Positions 1-10,117 of a stretch of 64,000 bases of DNA are shown here, in pieces. Source of the DNA: Favolaschia claudopus (taxonomy: Eukaryota; Basidiomycota; Agaricomycetes; Agaricales; Mycenaceae); contig JAWWNJ010000253.1 in NCBI GenBank assembly GCA_037176885.1, positions 98,745-162,744 on the forward strand, in the 5' to 3' direction. The translations under genes and the position numbers were made by a program. Under the pieces are notes generated by a model. It was not told the origin of the DNA. It was given only the letters and a program-made list of their open reading frames with translations, and did no database searches. How positions within the stretch are numbered: the first letter of the stretch is position 1; every line of letters starts with the position of its first letter.

Positions 1-1160
1 TGCTCCGTTTTGCGTTCCAATCTGCGTCCCTGATAGACGCGCAACTTCACATCCTCTGGCAGCTGCCACAAGCAACTGTCTCACTACATTGAATGGTTTC
101 TTCCCGGCCGTCAACATCGTTTTTATGCCGTCAAACCGCGATATACAAGAGAACATCGTTTTCCCGATTAACTTGTGTCGGCATTCTAAGAGGCATTTCA
201 CCGATATCCGATTAATAGCTACGCATTATCGAACCTGTCCTTCAAGTCAAATCCATACATTGAGGCTATTTGATTGCGCTGCCTCGATCAATTGTACTTT
301 TTTTTTTTTTTCAAGGCATAATCCTCAAGAAGCCATGGTCCGTCGACGCAACCTATTGGGCTCCAACTCAATACTCCAATACTTCCTCTATACATCCAAT
401 TCACGGGTTCTTCCTATTCTAGCTCAACCTCATAGATTTTCCTCGACTTCACGGAACGTGATTCCCTGGATCTTCATCAAGTTCATGCTTGCTTTTCCTT
501 CGCGACCTTCGGACCTTCTTCAATTTTAAATTCCACATATCTTCCATCGGGCCTGAGACGTAATTATGGTACCTCTATATTCAATTACTCAAGATTACGG
601 CGCGAACACTTCAGATTCTACTCAAGTTCAACTAACAATCCCCTACTGCTCTCTATTCATAACCTCTTTCAAATGGAATAGTATCCAATTAAAGGCAACT
701 ACTTCCTCCCAGCTTACCACTCTCGAGTCTCGATAGTTTCATCAAGACACGTTTAACACCGAAATCCAATAACACACAGGATTCCTTCTTGACTCCATCA
801 CGGCAGCGCATTTCCGAAGCTGTTTGTCCCAAAACGCAATCTTGCCACTCCCGCATTCCACTCAACCAAGTTGTTTCGAATTTCATGACCCAAATCAAGT
901 CAATTCAAAGCCGCCTTCTGTTTTGGGTTAGCCGTGGGCCTGTGGGATCTCCTCGTCTGGGCGTCTCTTTTTGGGTTCATCCTCGCGCATCCCATCACCC
1001 CACGACCTGGGCGCCAGCGGCGAAGACTCATCGCCGCTGTGTGTTCCCCACACCCACATCTATGTGGCCGTCCCATTGCCGAAACGAACGAAGCAATGAA
1101 CAAAAGAAAAAGCTTGTTGTGTATGGAAACAGGGCGATGCCCTTACAAATTGACGCGTGA
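1..1160. other. No gene assigned
   Basis: I could not join any reading frame here into a convincing gene. The longest plus-strand frame (89-529) has no domain, no intron logic and a poly-T stretch in the middle. A short stretch at about 1040-1105 resembles 48705-48770, with a shared CCCACACCCACA...ATGTGG...CGAACGAAGCA pattern. Read on the minus strand it gives a shared PHRCGCG peptide at both sites, so it may be a scrap of the same decayed gene family. Confidence 0.5.
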
Positions 1161-1178
1161 TCCTACATCAACAATCTA

Positions 1179-1759
1179 TCAGCTGTTTCCCGAGGCAGAG
1201 CCGCCGCCCCAGTAGTCAGAGGCAGAAACGCCCCACGAGTCAGAGGCAGAGCCGCCACCCCAAGCCGGCGAGCCCCAACCGCCTCCACCGCCCCAGGCGG
1301 GCGATGACGAACCGCTAGGTGCGGGCGATACGGACCCCCACCCCACCGGACCATCCTCCCATCCTCCACCCCAAGAAGTCGACGCGGAAGGCCCGACAGA
1401 CGAAGTCGGCGCGGCAGACGCGACTGACGAAGCCGACGTGTTCGAGAACGACGCCGCCGACCAAGCATCCAAGGCAGCCCACGCCGCTGCATCGTAGGCG
1501 GCGTCGGAAGGAATGTATCAGCAATCATACAACAGTAGATGTCAGAAACCACACACCTTGAGAGACACCGAATGGGAGCCCCCAACGAGAAATCGGCGGT
1601 CCCGGCGCGCGACGACCACGACGATCGCGGGTTTGCGGCCGCTGAAACGACCGAGTGGGGGGATTGACACGCAGAGTACGAAGACCTGGAAAACGAGAGA
1701 AAAAGGTCAGTCAATTAGAAACTTTCTCAGTAAGAGAACGTACGACGACGCGGAGGCAT
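1179..1759 (-). CDS. Small WG/GW-rich basic protein, three exons
   Basis: I do not recognise the family. The model is ATG at 1759, exon 1 1759-1744, intron 1743-1686 (GTACGT...CCAG, with a TAATTGAC-like branch site and a pyrimidine tract), exon 2 1685-1557, intron 1556-1487 (GTGTGT...GCAG), exon 3 1486-1179. The 453 spliced nt give 150 residues with no stop. The pyrimidine-rich run just before the ATG suits a basidiomycete start. The N-terminal half is arginine-rich (MPPRRR, then RRGRRAPG). After an Ala/Ser linker the last 60 residues carry about eleven WG or GW dipeptides among Gly and Ser. No signal peptide or membrane segment is visible. GW/WG-rich tails can bind Argonaute (AGO hooks), but low complexity alone can also produce them, so that role is only a possibility. 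The phase agreement across both introns is the main reason to believe the gene. Confidence 0.6.
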
Positions 1760-2202
1760 GAAAGCGAGAAGGGAAGAGAGAACGCCAAGGCAGATCTTGA
1801 TGAATCACGGAGAGATGGCGGATAGGATAAAAAATTCCGCCATGCGGTATCACATGGGGACGGGTATCGGATGCCGGGACAGCTCCTACCCAGCGTAAAA
1901 CGCTTGGAGAAGTGAACAGGTAGCGCTGGGCCCAGCGGGAGGTGTTGACACGAGAGAACGAGGAAGACGCCGCAGAAAGAGATTTAGAAGTGACGAGGAG
2001 TAACGAAGAAAGTGGAAGCAATGGCGATGCCAAACCACCCCTCCATCACTGCGCCCAAAGCGGCATCTCGGCTCACCTCGACAAATCTTGATTACCCGAG
2101 GCAATAGGCGCCGAATAGACGCTGACAATTTGTGAATCGGGAGGACGTGTATATTTCAATTTGCACTCAAGGCTACATTAGATGAATATTGTACATTAGA
2201 GA

Positions 2203-2394
2203 GTTTGTGCGAGCGACCCAGGTCGCTTTTCGACCGCTCAGATCTCCGAAACAAAAGATACCAGGTGTGAGCTCTAAGCGACCTGGAAGAGTATTGCCCT
2301 GGGGCACTCCTAGGTCGCTGGGACTTCACGCCTGAGACTGCTCGTTGTCGAGATCTGAGCGGTCCCAAAGCGACCCGGGTCGCTTCGCACAAAC
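2203..2394. repeat. Foldback MITE, 192 bp
   Basis: The two ends are inverted copies over about 40 bp: GTTTGTGCGAGCGACCCAGG at the left, and the reverse complement of the right end reads GTTTGTGCGAAGCGACCCGG. The GACCGCTCAGATCTC block recurs inside each arm. The arms contain the motif GCGACC(C/T)(A/G)GGTCGC several times. I saw no clear target duplication and no coding capacity. Confidence 0.65.
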
Positions 2395-2482
2395 CCGCTA
2401 TTAATAGATTGCAAATCTAACTCTCAACACTGTTTTGCGAATGTTTTGCGGAATAAAAAAGAGTCACAACGAATCAATGAAT

Positions 2483-4041
2483 TTAGTACTCGACGCTGTT
2501 GACATGTCGTAGACACGCGGCATCGAGAGGCTGGGAAATACAAGTAGCGCGAGTAGACAAGCCAGTCCAATACAACATAGAGACCGCAGTAGCTATCACA
2601 AAATAATCCAGATCAACGGAGCAGCGGCGAACAAACTTGCGACGAATCAAATCCGCTTGTACGATCCCGTACGTCGAGGCGATGACGAGATGGCGAATTG
2701 TAGGCAAGGTGTTGACGCAAACAATCATCTCATCTACGCATTCCCCAAAGTTCTCCTGAATTTGAATTAATCCACAATCAGTGTATCAATGAACCCGACA
2801 GAACTCACCGCTGGAATTGAAGACGACCCCCAACTCTTGTCCTGGTACACAATGAGGAGTCTCACCTCGGGCAAGAGGGCAGGAAGCCCAGGGGTTGCGT
2901 TGGCCGCAGCGAGTAGCTAAATTGAATGGAAGTCAATTGTCGACAGACGACACAAAACAGCTGAATCATACCTGGGAAATTGCAAGTCTAGAACGACCAC
3001 AGGAACCGTTGACAATTTGAGGAAATCGAGCGGGACTATCGGTCGCCGTGCCTCGTCCCCAGGGTGGTAGAAGAACTCGACCTGTCGAACAGGACGCGAT
3101 GGAACCAGGACCACAAGGTCTTCCGGAGGAGCGGAGATATCTGTGAGACGAGGGAGGAAGGCGGCATCACAAGCAACCAGTCCCAGGTCGCCAAACGAAG
3201 CCGACTCGATAGACGGCTGCGAGAGAAGAAATTGCATGACTTGATGGTCGGCAGTCGGCGCGTACAAGAAGTCCCGCAGGTGGCCGCGAAACTGGGGAAG
3301 GGGCAGGAAATTGACTGGGTGGAAAAGGTGAAGGGACCAGAGATTAGTGAGCGTGGAGAAAGCTTTCTTTTGCGGCATGAGTACTGTAGATACTTGTACC
3401 GAGGCAACCGACCCCGACACCGTGACACCGTGACCCGCCTTCGGCAACGCAACCAGAGCGGCAGTGAGCGTGACGGTTGGATTTTGGGCAACCGAGAACG
3501 CCAAAATTGGCCATGATCTCGGGCAAATTCAGACTTTGAGCAGTCCAACTACGACGAAAATAGTTGGAAACGACAATTCCGAGAATTTTTAGCAAAAATG
3601 AGGGCGAAAAATGAATATTTTCTGAAATGTCACGATTTCTTGGAGGCAACCAGACCGCCCGTGACCGTGACCCGCCGCGGTTTGGGCAACGCAACGGACC
3701 CCACCGTGACCGTGACGGTTGCCTCGGTACAAGTATTTACAGTATGCAGTGCCGGCAAGGGTGAGTTTATACACCTTGACTGTCTCAGAATTATCAGAGA
3801 TGGAGGTAACGAGTCCACGTACGAAATAGCCCAGATCACGATTCGACAATAGAGCAGCGAAGAATTGCGGTGTTTGCTGTTCATCGAGTACCACCTCGCG
3901 ATATAACTCTTCCCTGCAGATGGAGGCGAATCGTCGAGACACGAGCGCGGCGGTTGCCTGCGCACCCGGGGCCAGGATGTTGAAAATTGAAACAAGACAA
4001 AAGTTGGGAAGTTGTGGAATCATGGGGGTGAAAAGCGTCAA
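2483..4041 (-). CDS. F-box protein gene, four exons, first intron made by a MITE
   Basis: Exon 1 (4041-3741) encodes an N-terminal F-box-like segment (LPNFCLVSIFNILAPGAQ, then ALVSRRF...CREELYREV). Such proteins usually recruit substrates to SCF ubiquitin ligases. Exon 2 (3383-2972) is LRR-like and resembles basidiomycete F-box tails (FSTLTNLWSLHL). Exon 3 is 2916-2809 and exon 4 is 2755-2483. Introns are 3740-3384 (GTAAAT...CTACAG), 2971-2917 (GTATGA...TTTAG, 55 nt) and 2808-2756 (GTGAGT...TTCAG, 53 nt). Exons 1 and 2 join in frame only if the 359-bp element is spliced out. At the 2971-2917 intron the joined frames differ by one nucleotide, so either a different splice is used or the gene has a frameshift. 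The total coding length is about 364 codons. A hAT-type MITE fragment lies directly upstream. Confidence 0.6.
3384..3742. mobile_element. TA-flanked MITE acting as an intron (introner-like)
   Basis: This is a 359-bp element flanked by TA at 3382-3383 and 3743-3744. The ends are inverted: CTGTAGATACTTGTACCGAG at the left, and the reverse complement of the right end is CTGTAAATACTTGTACCGAG. The repeats continue as GGCAACCG and related GTGACCGTGAC tracts. The TA duplication suits a Tc1/mariner-type element. On the minus strand the right end supplies the donor GTAAAT (3740-3735) and the left end supplies the acceptor CTACAG (3389-3384). Intron and element therefore coincide except for the two outermost bases. 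Confidence 0.75.
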
Positions 4042-4056
4042 GGCATGATAAAAGAG

Positions 4057-4152
4057 TGAAGTCTACATAAAAGTTTAGCTCATCAAAGTTTCCTAATGCG
4101 GAAATCGATAGCCATCCAATGGCTCCAATGGCTCTTCGCAAACCCTCTATTT
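4057..4152 (-). mobile_element. Fragment of hAT-type MITE
   Basis: Reading the minus strand from 4152, TAGAGGGTTTGCGAAGAGCC and the next ~75 bases match the left part of the complete element at 24208-24424. The TAGAG terminus fits the YARNG end typical of hAT elements. The copy breaks off just before the F-box gene start at 4041, so it forms part of that gene's upstream region. Confidence 0.6.
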
Positions 4153-4204
4153 TCACACAAAATAGCTGAAAATGCAGAGAAAATAGCTAAAATGACCAAC
4201 TTCG

Positions 4205-4520
4205 CGCCGCCGTTGTGAGCTCAAATGAGGGTCAATTCCAGTCAATCAAAGTGAGAACCAGCATTGTTTTTCAAGTACTTTTATCCTATTATGACACTTT
4301 TTTGCTGAGGGTACATTGTGTTTTTCCGGATATGGCAAAAATCGGGAACCATCCATTATTGATGCATTCTCAGTGCATGATATATTGCTGAGTGTTCTAG
4401 GAGGTACAGAAGTATCACATACCCATCTTTACATCTTATTTGAGGTCATTCGGTGAAGCATACAGCAAGATTTTTACCAAAAAGCCACGGCAATTTCTAT
4501 TTGCCACCACTGTACCCTTG
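4205..4520 (-). repeat. Dispersed repeat, copy 1
   Basis: About 315 bp match 10118-10432 in inverted orientation, with blocks such as GTGTCATAATAGGAT and GGAATTGACCCTCATTTGAG shared. Identity is roughly 80-85% by eye. No reading frame is conserved. The two copies bracket the LINE ORF1 fragment and the Copia 5' half. Confidence 0.7.
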
Positions 4521-5180
4521 TGTAGCAGTGGAACGGCGGGGGAGGCGGAAATATTGCCGACAATAGGCGCAGCACTGCCACCCGCCATCTCTCAAGCGCG
4601 CCAGGGCGGTCGATGGCGCCTGACGACACCGCCGCATGCAGCGCCCAGGATTAACCGACGGGTATGTGACAGTTGGTTAAAAATAGATTGGACCTCTCAT
4701 TAGAGGCTTTATTACAAAACGCAGCATCCTTTCATTACAGGTCTTTTTTATAATAAATCGCCGTATACGCCTGAATGTAATTATTAAGAATGGTATGACT
4801 TACCTCGTTCTTTCTGTTTGTGTTGAGCTGCATTACCCGAATTGGTTGTGTCTTCATGAGCTACTTGGCATTAATCACTGCATTCCGAGGGTTTGTAGAC
4901 GAAGACTTCGTCTACTTAGTGAGACGGAGGTAGACGAAGTTACAGTATAATCACCCTTTCTGCGCCGTTGTGCTATTCTTTCTGCGCTCCTTTGGCCTTA
5001 CAATGGTGTCCTAGGGCTCTCAGGTCGACGTCGTGAAGCAGGAAGTGGAAATTTCCCGCGGGCAGGTCCGATTTTGCCGATTAACGTCAACTTCATCAAG
5101 ATCTCGACTATATTTGGAACAAACGTGTAATTTCGTTCAAATTTTGTTGGAGAAGGCCCAAGGGTGTTAGACCTTGATAG
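4521..5180. other. No gene seen
   Basis: Intergenic sequence with no reading frame that I can support. It contains short GTAGACGAAG repeats around 4895-4940 and nothing else I could identify. Confidence 0.5.
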
Positions 5181-5182
5181 TA

Positions 5183-5367
5183 GGGGCGCTCAATTCTTAG
5201 CTCGTCAGCTCGTCTCGTCCGTAAAATATCGATTTTTTGATGAGGGGATCAAAATTTGATGGGAAGTGGAGAGAAATGCGGAGTGGGATCAGCAGCTCAT
5301 CAGCTCATCATGCAATTAAATAATTTCTGGGACGAGACGAGCCGACGAGCTAAGAATTGAGCTCCCC
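5183..5367 (+). mobile_element. 185-bp mariner-type MITE, copy 1
   Basis: TA is present on both sides (5181-5182, 5368-5369). The ends are inverted: GGGGCGCTCAATTCTTAGCT, and the reverse complement of the right end is GGGGAGCTCAATTCTTAGCT. An almost identical copy of exactly the same length sits at 25874-26058 in the opposite orientation. Confidence 0.8.
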
Positions 5368-5511
5368 TAGTTGAGAGCTGTAGTTCAAGAATATGAGAAA
5401 TGAAGAGGTGTCTGTGTGATTAAAGCGCAAAATATGAGCTTCAAGTAGACGGACGTACAACGGAGGTAGATGTAGGCGAAATTTCGTCGACCTGGCGTCG
5501 GCGAAGCTCGG

Positions 5512-7470
5512 CTACGGCGTAGGCCGAGGTAGCCGAACGTAGCCTGACGCAAATTGACTTCGGCTACCAAGGCCCGGAATACAGTGTATTGGTGTTCCAC
5601 GCTGAGTACAGCGCTGAGTAGCGGCTGTCAGTGCGGGCGGGTTGTGAATTCCCCCGAGTAAACTGTCCGTGTTTCCGACCTGACGGCGTATGTCTTCGAT
5701 GGTCATGTTGGGGGAGTTGTTCTTCAAGCTTTGGATGAAGTCGGGGTCTGCGCCCTCAACCGATAGTGCGCCGAACTGATTTGTTGTGCTCGGCTGATTC
5801 GGGGGGTCACCGTTGTTCTGCTGCGCGCCTTTCCCGCGATTGACCTCGGTCCATGTCGCGGCTGTACCTTTTAGTTTTGCGCGACCTTTGGTCTTTCCTC
5901 CCGTCTCTTCCCGCTCTCGCACCACTCCAACGTATCTCGTGCGCTCGGGGCATCTACGGAAATTTGCGACATGGTCCCCCCCCCCACATCGCACATTTCG
6001 GCTCAATAATGTCCGCCATCACTGTATCTCCTTCATTGGGCCCCGTTTGGCTTCGCTTCCCCGCGTGGTCCTTCTCATCGTGGTTCTCTGCGCATAGACG
6101 GCACCTTACAGTGCTTTTGCACCGTAACTTTGTATGGCCGAAACCCCAGCATTTGTTGCACTGCTGTGTCGGTGGTGTCTCCGAGTGCTTTTTGACGTCG
6201 CAGAATCCGCCGAAGGCGTTCACTGGCCCCTTTTTCACGAGGTGCTTTGCATCATCCTCATTCCTGAGCGCAATGATCACTGACGAGGTGTCGCGTAGTT
6301 CGCGGGTCAGGTCTTCCGAAGGTCTCATCCACCGCGGTTCGTGTTGAAGAGCCATCTTAGCAATTTCGGCGTTCATTGCGCACAGTTCCTCCCACACTCC
6401 TTTCCCTTCCAGCAGCCTCCCTGCGGAGATGCCCGTCCATACGCCGTGAATTTGGATTTTATGCCATGGAGTGTCCAGTCGAGTCGTGGCTTGTCCCCCG
6501 TATGCATAGGCCACGATGTCGAGGAACAGGTGCTCATGTTTTTGTAACTCCTCTGCCGTCTGATCCTCTCGCGTGAAGATAATGCAGTTTGATTTCGCGT
6601 TGTATTTCACCGCCGTAACAACGATGGGTGTGTGCCCCCGTAGGCGCTCGTTTATACGTTTTGCAATGTCCCGCTCCGGGTCACGTTCCGCCCCCAACGG
6701 AACGTTACTCAGGTTTACTATGAGACGAGAGTGGTGGTACGGTGAAAGTTGGTTTTTGGGTTTTTGGATCTGGTTTGTGGGCGGCGGAGTGGCTTTGGCA
6801 TTCTTGGTTGGTTTGTAGACGGGTCCCGCAGCGACGCTATCCTTGGGGTTGGAAGAAATGGGTTGGCTGCTGCGCACTTGTCCTTCACTTGCTTTGAAAG
6901 GCCCTTCGATCGTTCTCTGGATGGTCGTTACCTGCTTGGACAGGATATCCACGGCTCTTGCGAGTTTCGTGACAGGGTCGTTTTGGCTCAAGAATGGGTC
7001 AGCTTCAGTGGTCTTGCCCTCCGCCGTACTTTCCGCTCTGACAGCAAACAGTTCTCGGTCAAACTTGAATGTGATTCCTCGAATCTTTCCGACCAGCATT
7101 TCTGACCACGGACGGTGGTCTGAGTGCTTCCGGAGTTCGGCCATAAGTTCGTTAACCATGCGCAGGACTTTCTCCTCCGAGTCTTCGCATTCCGCCTCAG
7201 AGGTCTCTCCTTCCTCCAACTCGCTATCTGTCATCTCCGTGTCGGCGTCCCGGCATTCTCCCCGTCCCTCGGGGGTTTCCTCGATATTTTGCGTGGTCGT
7301 CTAGGTGTCGGAGAGGCGAACTTATGGTTGTTACGCCCGGTTGGCGTTTGTGGTGCGGCTTGTGTGGGTGACGGTAATCGAGCGCGCTTGCGTCGGCTTA
7401 CGTCTGCAAACTCCGGTGGTATATTGTAGTTTCCCTTCCCTCTACCCCGTAGGTCGAGGGTCGAGTCCAT
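5512..7470 (-). pseudogene. LINE ORF1 (Gag-like, zinc-knuckle) without its ORF2
   Basis: Coding runs on the minus strand. The long central frame (7234-5954, 426 codons) has an acidic start (MTDSELEEGETSEAECEDSE), a Pro/Lys linker and a conserved region around SRLIVNLSNVPL. Zinc-knuckle motifs follow (QCNKCWGFGHTKLRC, then CRLCAENHDEKDH). The frame is lost at a 10-base C run (5976-5985). One base over it continues through a third knuckle (GGDHVANFRRCP) to 5512. A Ser/Arg-rich segment (7470-7231) just upstream belongs to the same protein but is one frame off at the overlapping ATGA. This is the nucleic-acid-binding protein of Tad/Jockey-like LINEs. No endonuclease or reverse transcriptase follows, so the element is cut off at its 3' side, which is unusual for LINEs. 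Confidence 0.75.
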
Positions 7471-7560
7471 TTTTTGAAAATTTCAATCCGCTGGTCTATG
7501 CGTGGGAAAATTTTGGTGGTAGCGGATCAAGCCGCTTGTTGTAAGTGACTGACGCCTACC

Positions 7561-7675
7561 TTACATACATTGTACTTACCGGCCTGCAGCTTTGTCGCGC
7601 CCTCGCCACTACCGGCTCGTGCTGACGACTCCGCTGCAGTTCGTTGTTCATTGCGTCTGCGCCATACGATACTCA
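7561..7675 (+). repeat. Copia LTR fragment (3' part of 5' LTR)
   Basis: This 115-bp stretch matches the end of the complete LTR at 28899-29176 nearly base for base (TACATACATTGTACTTACCG...GCGCCATACGATAC). It ends in CA, directly before the primer-binding site. The first ~160 bp of the LTR are missing. Confidence 0.8.
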
Positions 7676-7677
7676 AA

Positions 7678-7689
7678 GGTTATGGGCCC
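7678..7689 (+). promoter_or_regulatory. Copia primer-binding site
   Basis: GGTTATGGGCCC directly follows the LTR end. It resembles the Drosophila copia site, which pairs with the anticodon-stem region of a cleaved initiator-Met tRNA rather than the tRNA 3' end. The function is inferred from position and resemblance. Confidence 0.6.
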
Positions 7690-10117
7690 CGAGCCTAACC
7701 TCAACCTCAATCCTTTCGCGTTTTCGGTTAGACTCTCTTTTCTCGCAGATCACTGAGAAACAACAACCCGGTACTTCGCTCGAGGCGCATCTCACCAGCT
7801 TCCAGGAAGGTATTAACCAACTTGCTGCCTGCAACCTCGCTCTCCCCGAACGGTTCGCTGCCGGTTTCTTTGTCGCCTCCCTATGGCGTGACCCAGATGA
7901 CGCAAATTCCTGGCACACATGGGTCGAGAGCTTCAAGCTCACGGACGCAACCACCCTTACCACCGCCATTCACGACCTCAAGTCGACGGTCCGCATTCGC
8001 GGGACGGCGTCTTAGAGCTCGAGCTCTCTGCAAAGTGCTCTTGTGACGGTGGAGAAGGATCGGCGAAAGAACGGGCGCAATTTCTGCGTAAACCCGTCGT
8101 GCCCTTCTCCCACTAGTCATTCTATCGACAAGTGCCGCGCCGTTGGCGGCGGTGCTTACGTCGCTGGTGGGAAGAAGGAAAAACGTCCACGAGGGGGCAG
8201 GGGGAGTGGGAAAGGGAAGGAGAAGGAGAAAAATAAGGACAAGGCCAATGTGGCCCAGGGGGAGACTCCGGAGTCCGCCGAAAAAGTTCAGACTCACTTT
8301 GTAGCTGACTGCGCCCAATATACCAATGATTTTGATGCTTATTTGGTTGAGAGCCCGTCGCACACCTCCGCCTCTGTTGAGCACGCTTTTAGCGTCGACT
8401 CCGGAGCGCACACTGTTATCCTCGACACTGGAGCAACCACTTCTATCCATTTGTCGAAATCAGCTTTCTCTTCTTATCACCCAGTCTCGGAAACGGTCAC
8501 AGGCTTTGCATCCAATACGACCAAGATTGCGGGTCGTGGTGTGCTCACCTTCGAGCCGCATCTACCTAGGCTCGAATCCAGCCTGTGTATGAGGGCGAAC
8601 CCGTCGATACACAGGCTGGTCGATCTGAGTTTTAATTCCCATGTCAATCGGGTTACCAAAAAAGGTTATTCGCAACTCACCCATTATTTACTCAAATTAA
8701 GAGAGTTTTGCGCGGTGACTGAGCGATTTATACGCCACAGTCATTCTGTGCTCATCCGGGGGTTTATTCTTGAGTTTTGAGGGTGCAGGAGCCAGAATGG
8801 TCTGTGTTGTTCTTATTTGTTCGTGACGTCACTCACTGTCATGAATAACCTTTTTTGGTAACTCGGATTGACAACGGATTTCAAACTCAGATCGACCGGT
8901 CTGTCTATCGACAGGCTTGCCTCCATAGACAGACGGTCACCGGTCTAGCATCTACCCAACGGCACCCGGCGCAAGCTCAACTTTGCTGACGCTGCTCATG
9001 TCCCCAATTCCTCACCAACCCTCGTCTCCATCTCGCGTCTCGACGATGCTGGATGCTATGCCGTCTTCGGCTCGGGACGATGTGTTGTGTTCGAGAAGAA
9101 GGACAATGGCTGACAATGGTAAGTTCATTAACCATTTAGCGCGCTCAGAGTCGCTTGTATGCACCGGCTCCCGTCGCGGTACTCGCTTATACCACATGGA
9201 CCTCGACCCCAGAGTTTCTGCCTTCACGGCTTCTACCTCTTCGGCGTCACCGTCCTCGCAAAAGCTTATGCTATTCCACCGTCTTCTTGGCCACCCAAGC
9301 GAACAGCTGACTCGCTCGCTGGCTCGCAGTGGGAAATATGACCATGTGCTGAAGCTTACCACAACCGAGATTAACGCCCCTCTACCTGTCTGCGACGCTT
9401 GCGCGCGCGGTAAATTAACCCGCGCTGCATTCCCTGCCTCTTATTCACGTGCTGATAAACCACTTCGCCGTGTCTATAGTGATCTGTGGGGCAAGTCGAA
9501 AGTCAAGACACGTTCGGGGAAGTCGTACATGATCTCTTTTCTGGATGATCATACCCGCGGTTCGTGGGTGTACTTCTTGACCAAGAAGAGTGAAGCCTTT
9601 GCCGCCTTCAAGGCATGGCTGGCTGCTGTACAGCGCCAATCCGGTGGTTATCTCCTCATCGAGTTCCACACGGACAACGGGGGTGAGTTCCTTACGATGG
9701 AATTCATTTCGTTTATGGAGGAGCACGGTATCCTCTGGACTCTTACGGCCGCACACACCCCGCAGCAAAATGCGCGAAGCGAGCGTCTATGGCAAACTCT
9801 TATTAGCCGCGCTCGTACTTTTCTCATCGACGCTGGGCTGCCCCTCTCCTTCTGGGGTCTAGCCGTCCAGTATTCAAACTGGATTCGATGGCGCCTGCCT
9901 ACGAAACCTCTAGGTGATGCTACTCCGTGTGATGTTTGGCCTGGTCCAGTGTCGAATTGGGCCGAGTTCCATCCGTTCGGTTGCTTGGCATGGGTCTATG
10001 ACCATACGCCCAACTCGAAAATAGATGCGACCGGGCTACCTGGGATTTAAGATAGAGAGCGTGGGATCCCCGCACCCTTATGTCAGCATCACACTGTGAC
10101 ATTGTCACGCTCGACGT
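7690..10117 (+). pseudogene. Copia retrotransposon, 5' half (Gag, protease, integrase)
   Basis: The remains are in order. Gag is 7690-8015, with most of its N-terminus missing. A Cys/His knuckle-like segment (NFCVNPSCPS...DKC) lies near 8085-8130. An aspartic protease with DTGATTSIHLS lies at about 8424-8455. After an inserted element comes integrase: the HRLLGH...CDACARGK zinc-binding segment, then the catalytic residues as D in VYSDLWG, D in HTDNGGEF and E in NARSERLW (9300-9800). Frames change at several places, including a tandem duplication of GACAATGGCT near 9103-9122. The coding region stops at about 10050, and Copia similarity ends where the dispersed repeat starts at 10118. Reverse transcriptase and RNase H are absent here, but a 3' half of the same family lies at 27600-29176. 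Confidence 0.85.
8567..8947. mobile_element. 381-bp TIR element inserted in the Copia protease region
   Basis: It is flanked by the perfect 9-bp duplication GCATCTACC (8558-8566 and 8948-8956). Removing element and one duplicate restores the Copia frame from EPHLP to NGTRRKLNF. Ends begin TAGGCTCGAATCCAGCC and, reversed, TAGACCGGTGACCGTC. The arms match for about 100 bp and include GGTCGATCTGAGTTT and GTTACCAAAAAAGGTTAT. A 9-bp duplication suits a Mutator-like MITE. Each arm also contains its own short hairpin. Confidence 0.85.

Noticed and set aside
89..529. 146-codon plus-strand frame
   Set aside because: No domain, a homopolymer T run in the middle, and no support from splicing or neighbours.
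934..1215. Plus-strand frame starting MGLWDLLVWASLFGFILAHP, which looks like a signal peptide
   Set aside because: It overlaps the 3' end of the better-supported minus-strand WG-rich gene, and the rest of the frame is not protein-like.
1319..1761. Arg/Pro/Thr-rich plus-strand frames opposite the WG-rich gene
   Set aside because: They are antisense shadows of the three-exon minus-strand gene.
6749..7304. Plus-strand frames of 118-153 codons
   Set aside because: Antisense to LINE ORF1; no independent support.
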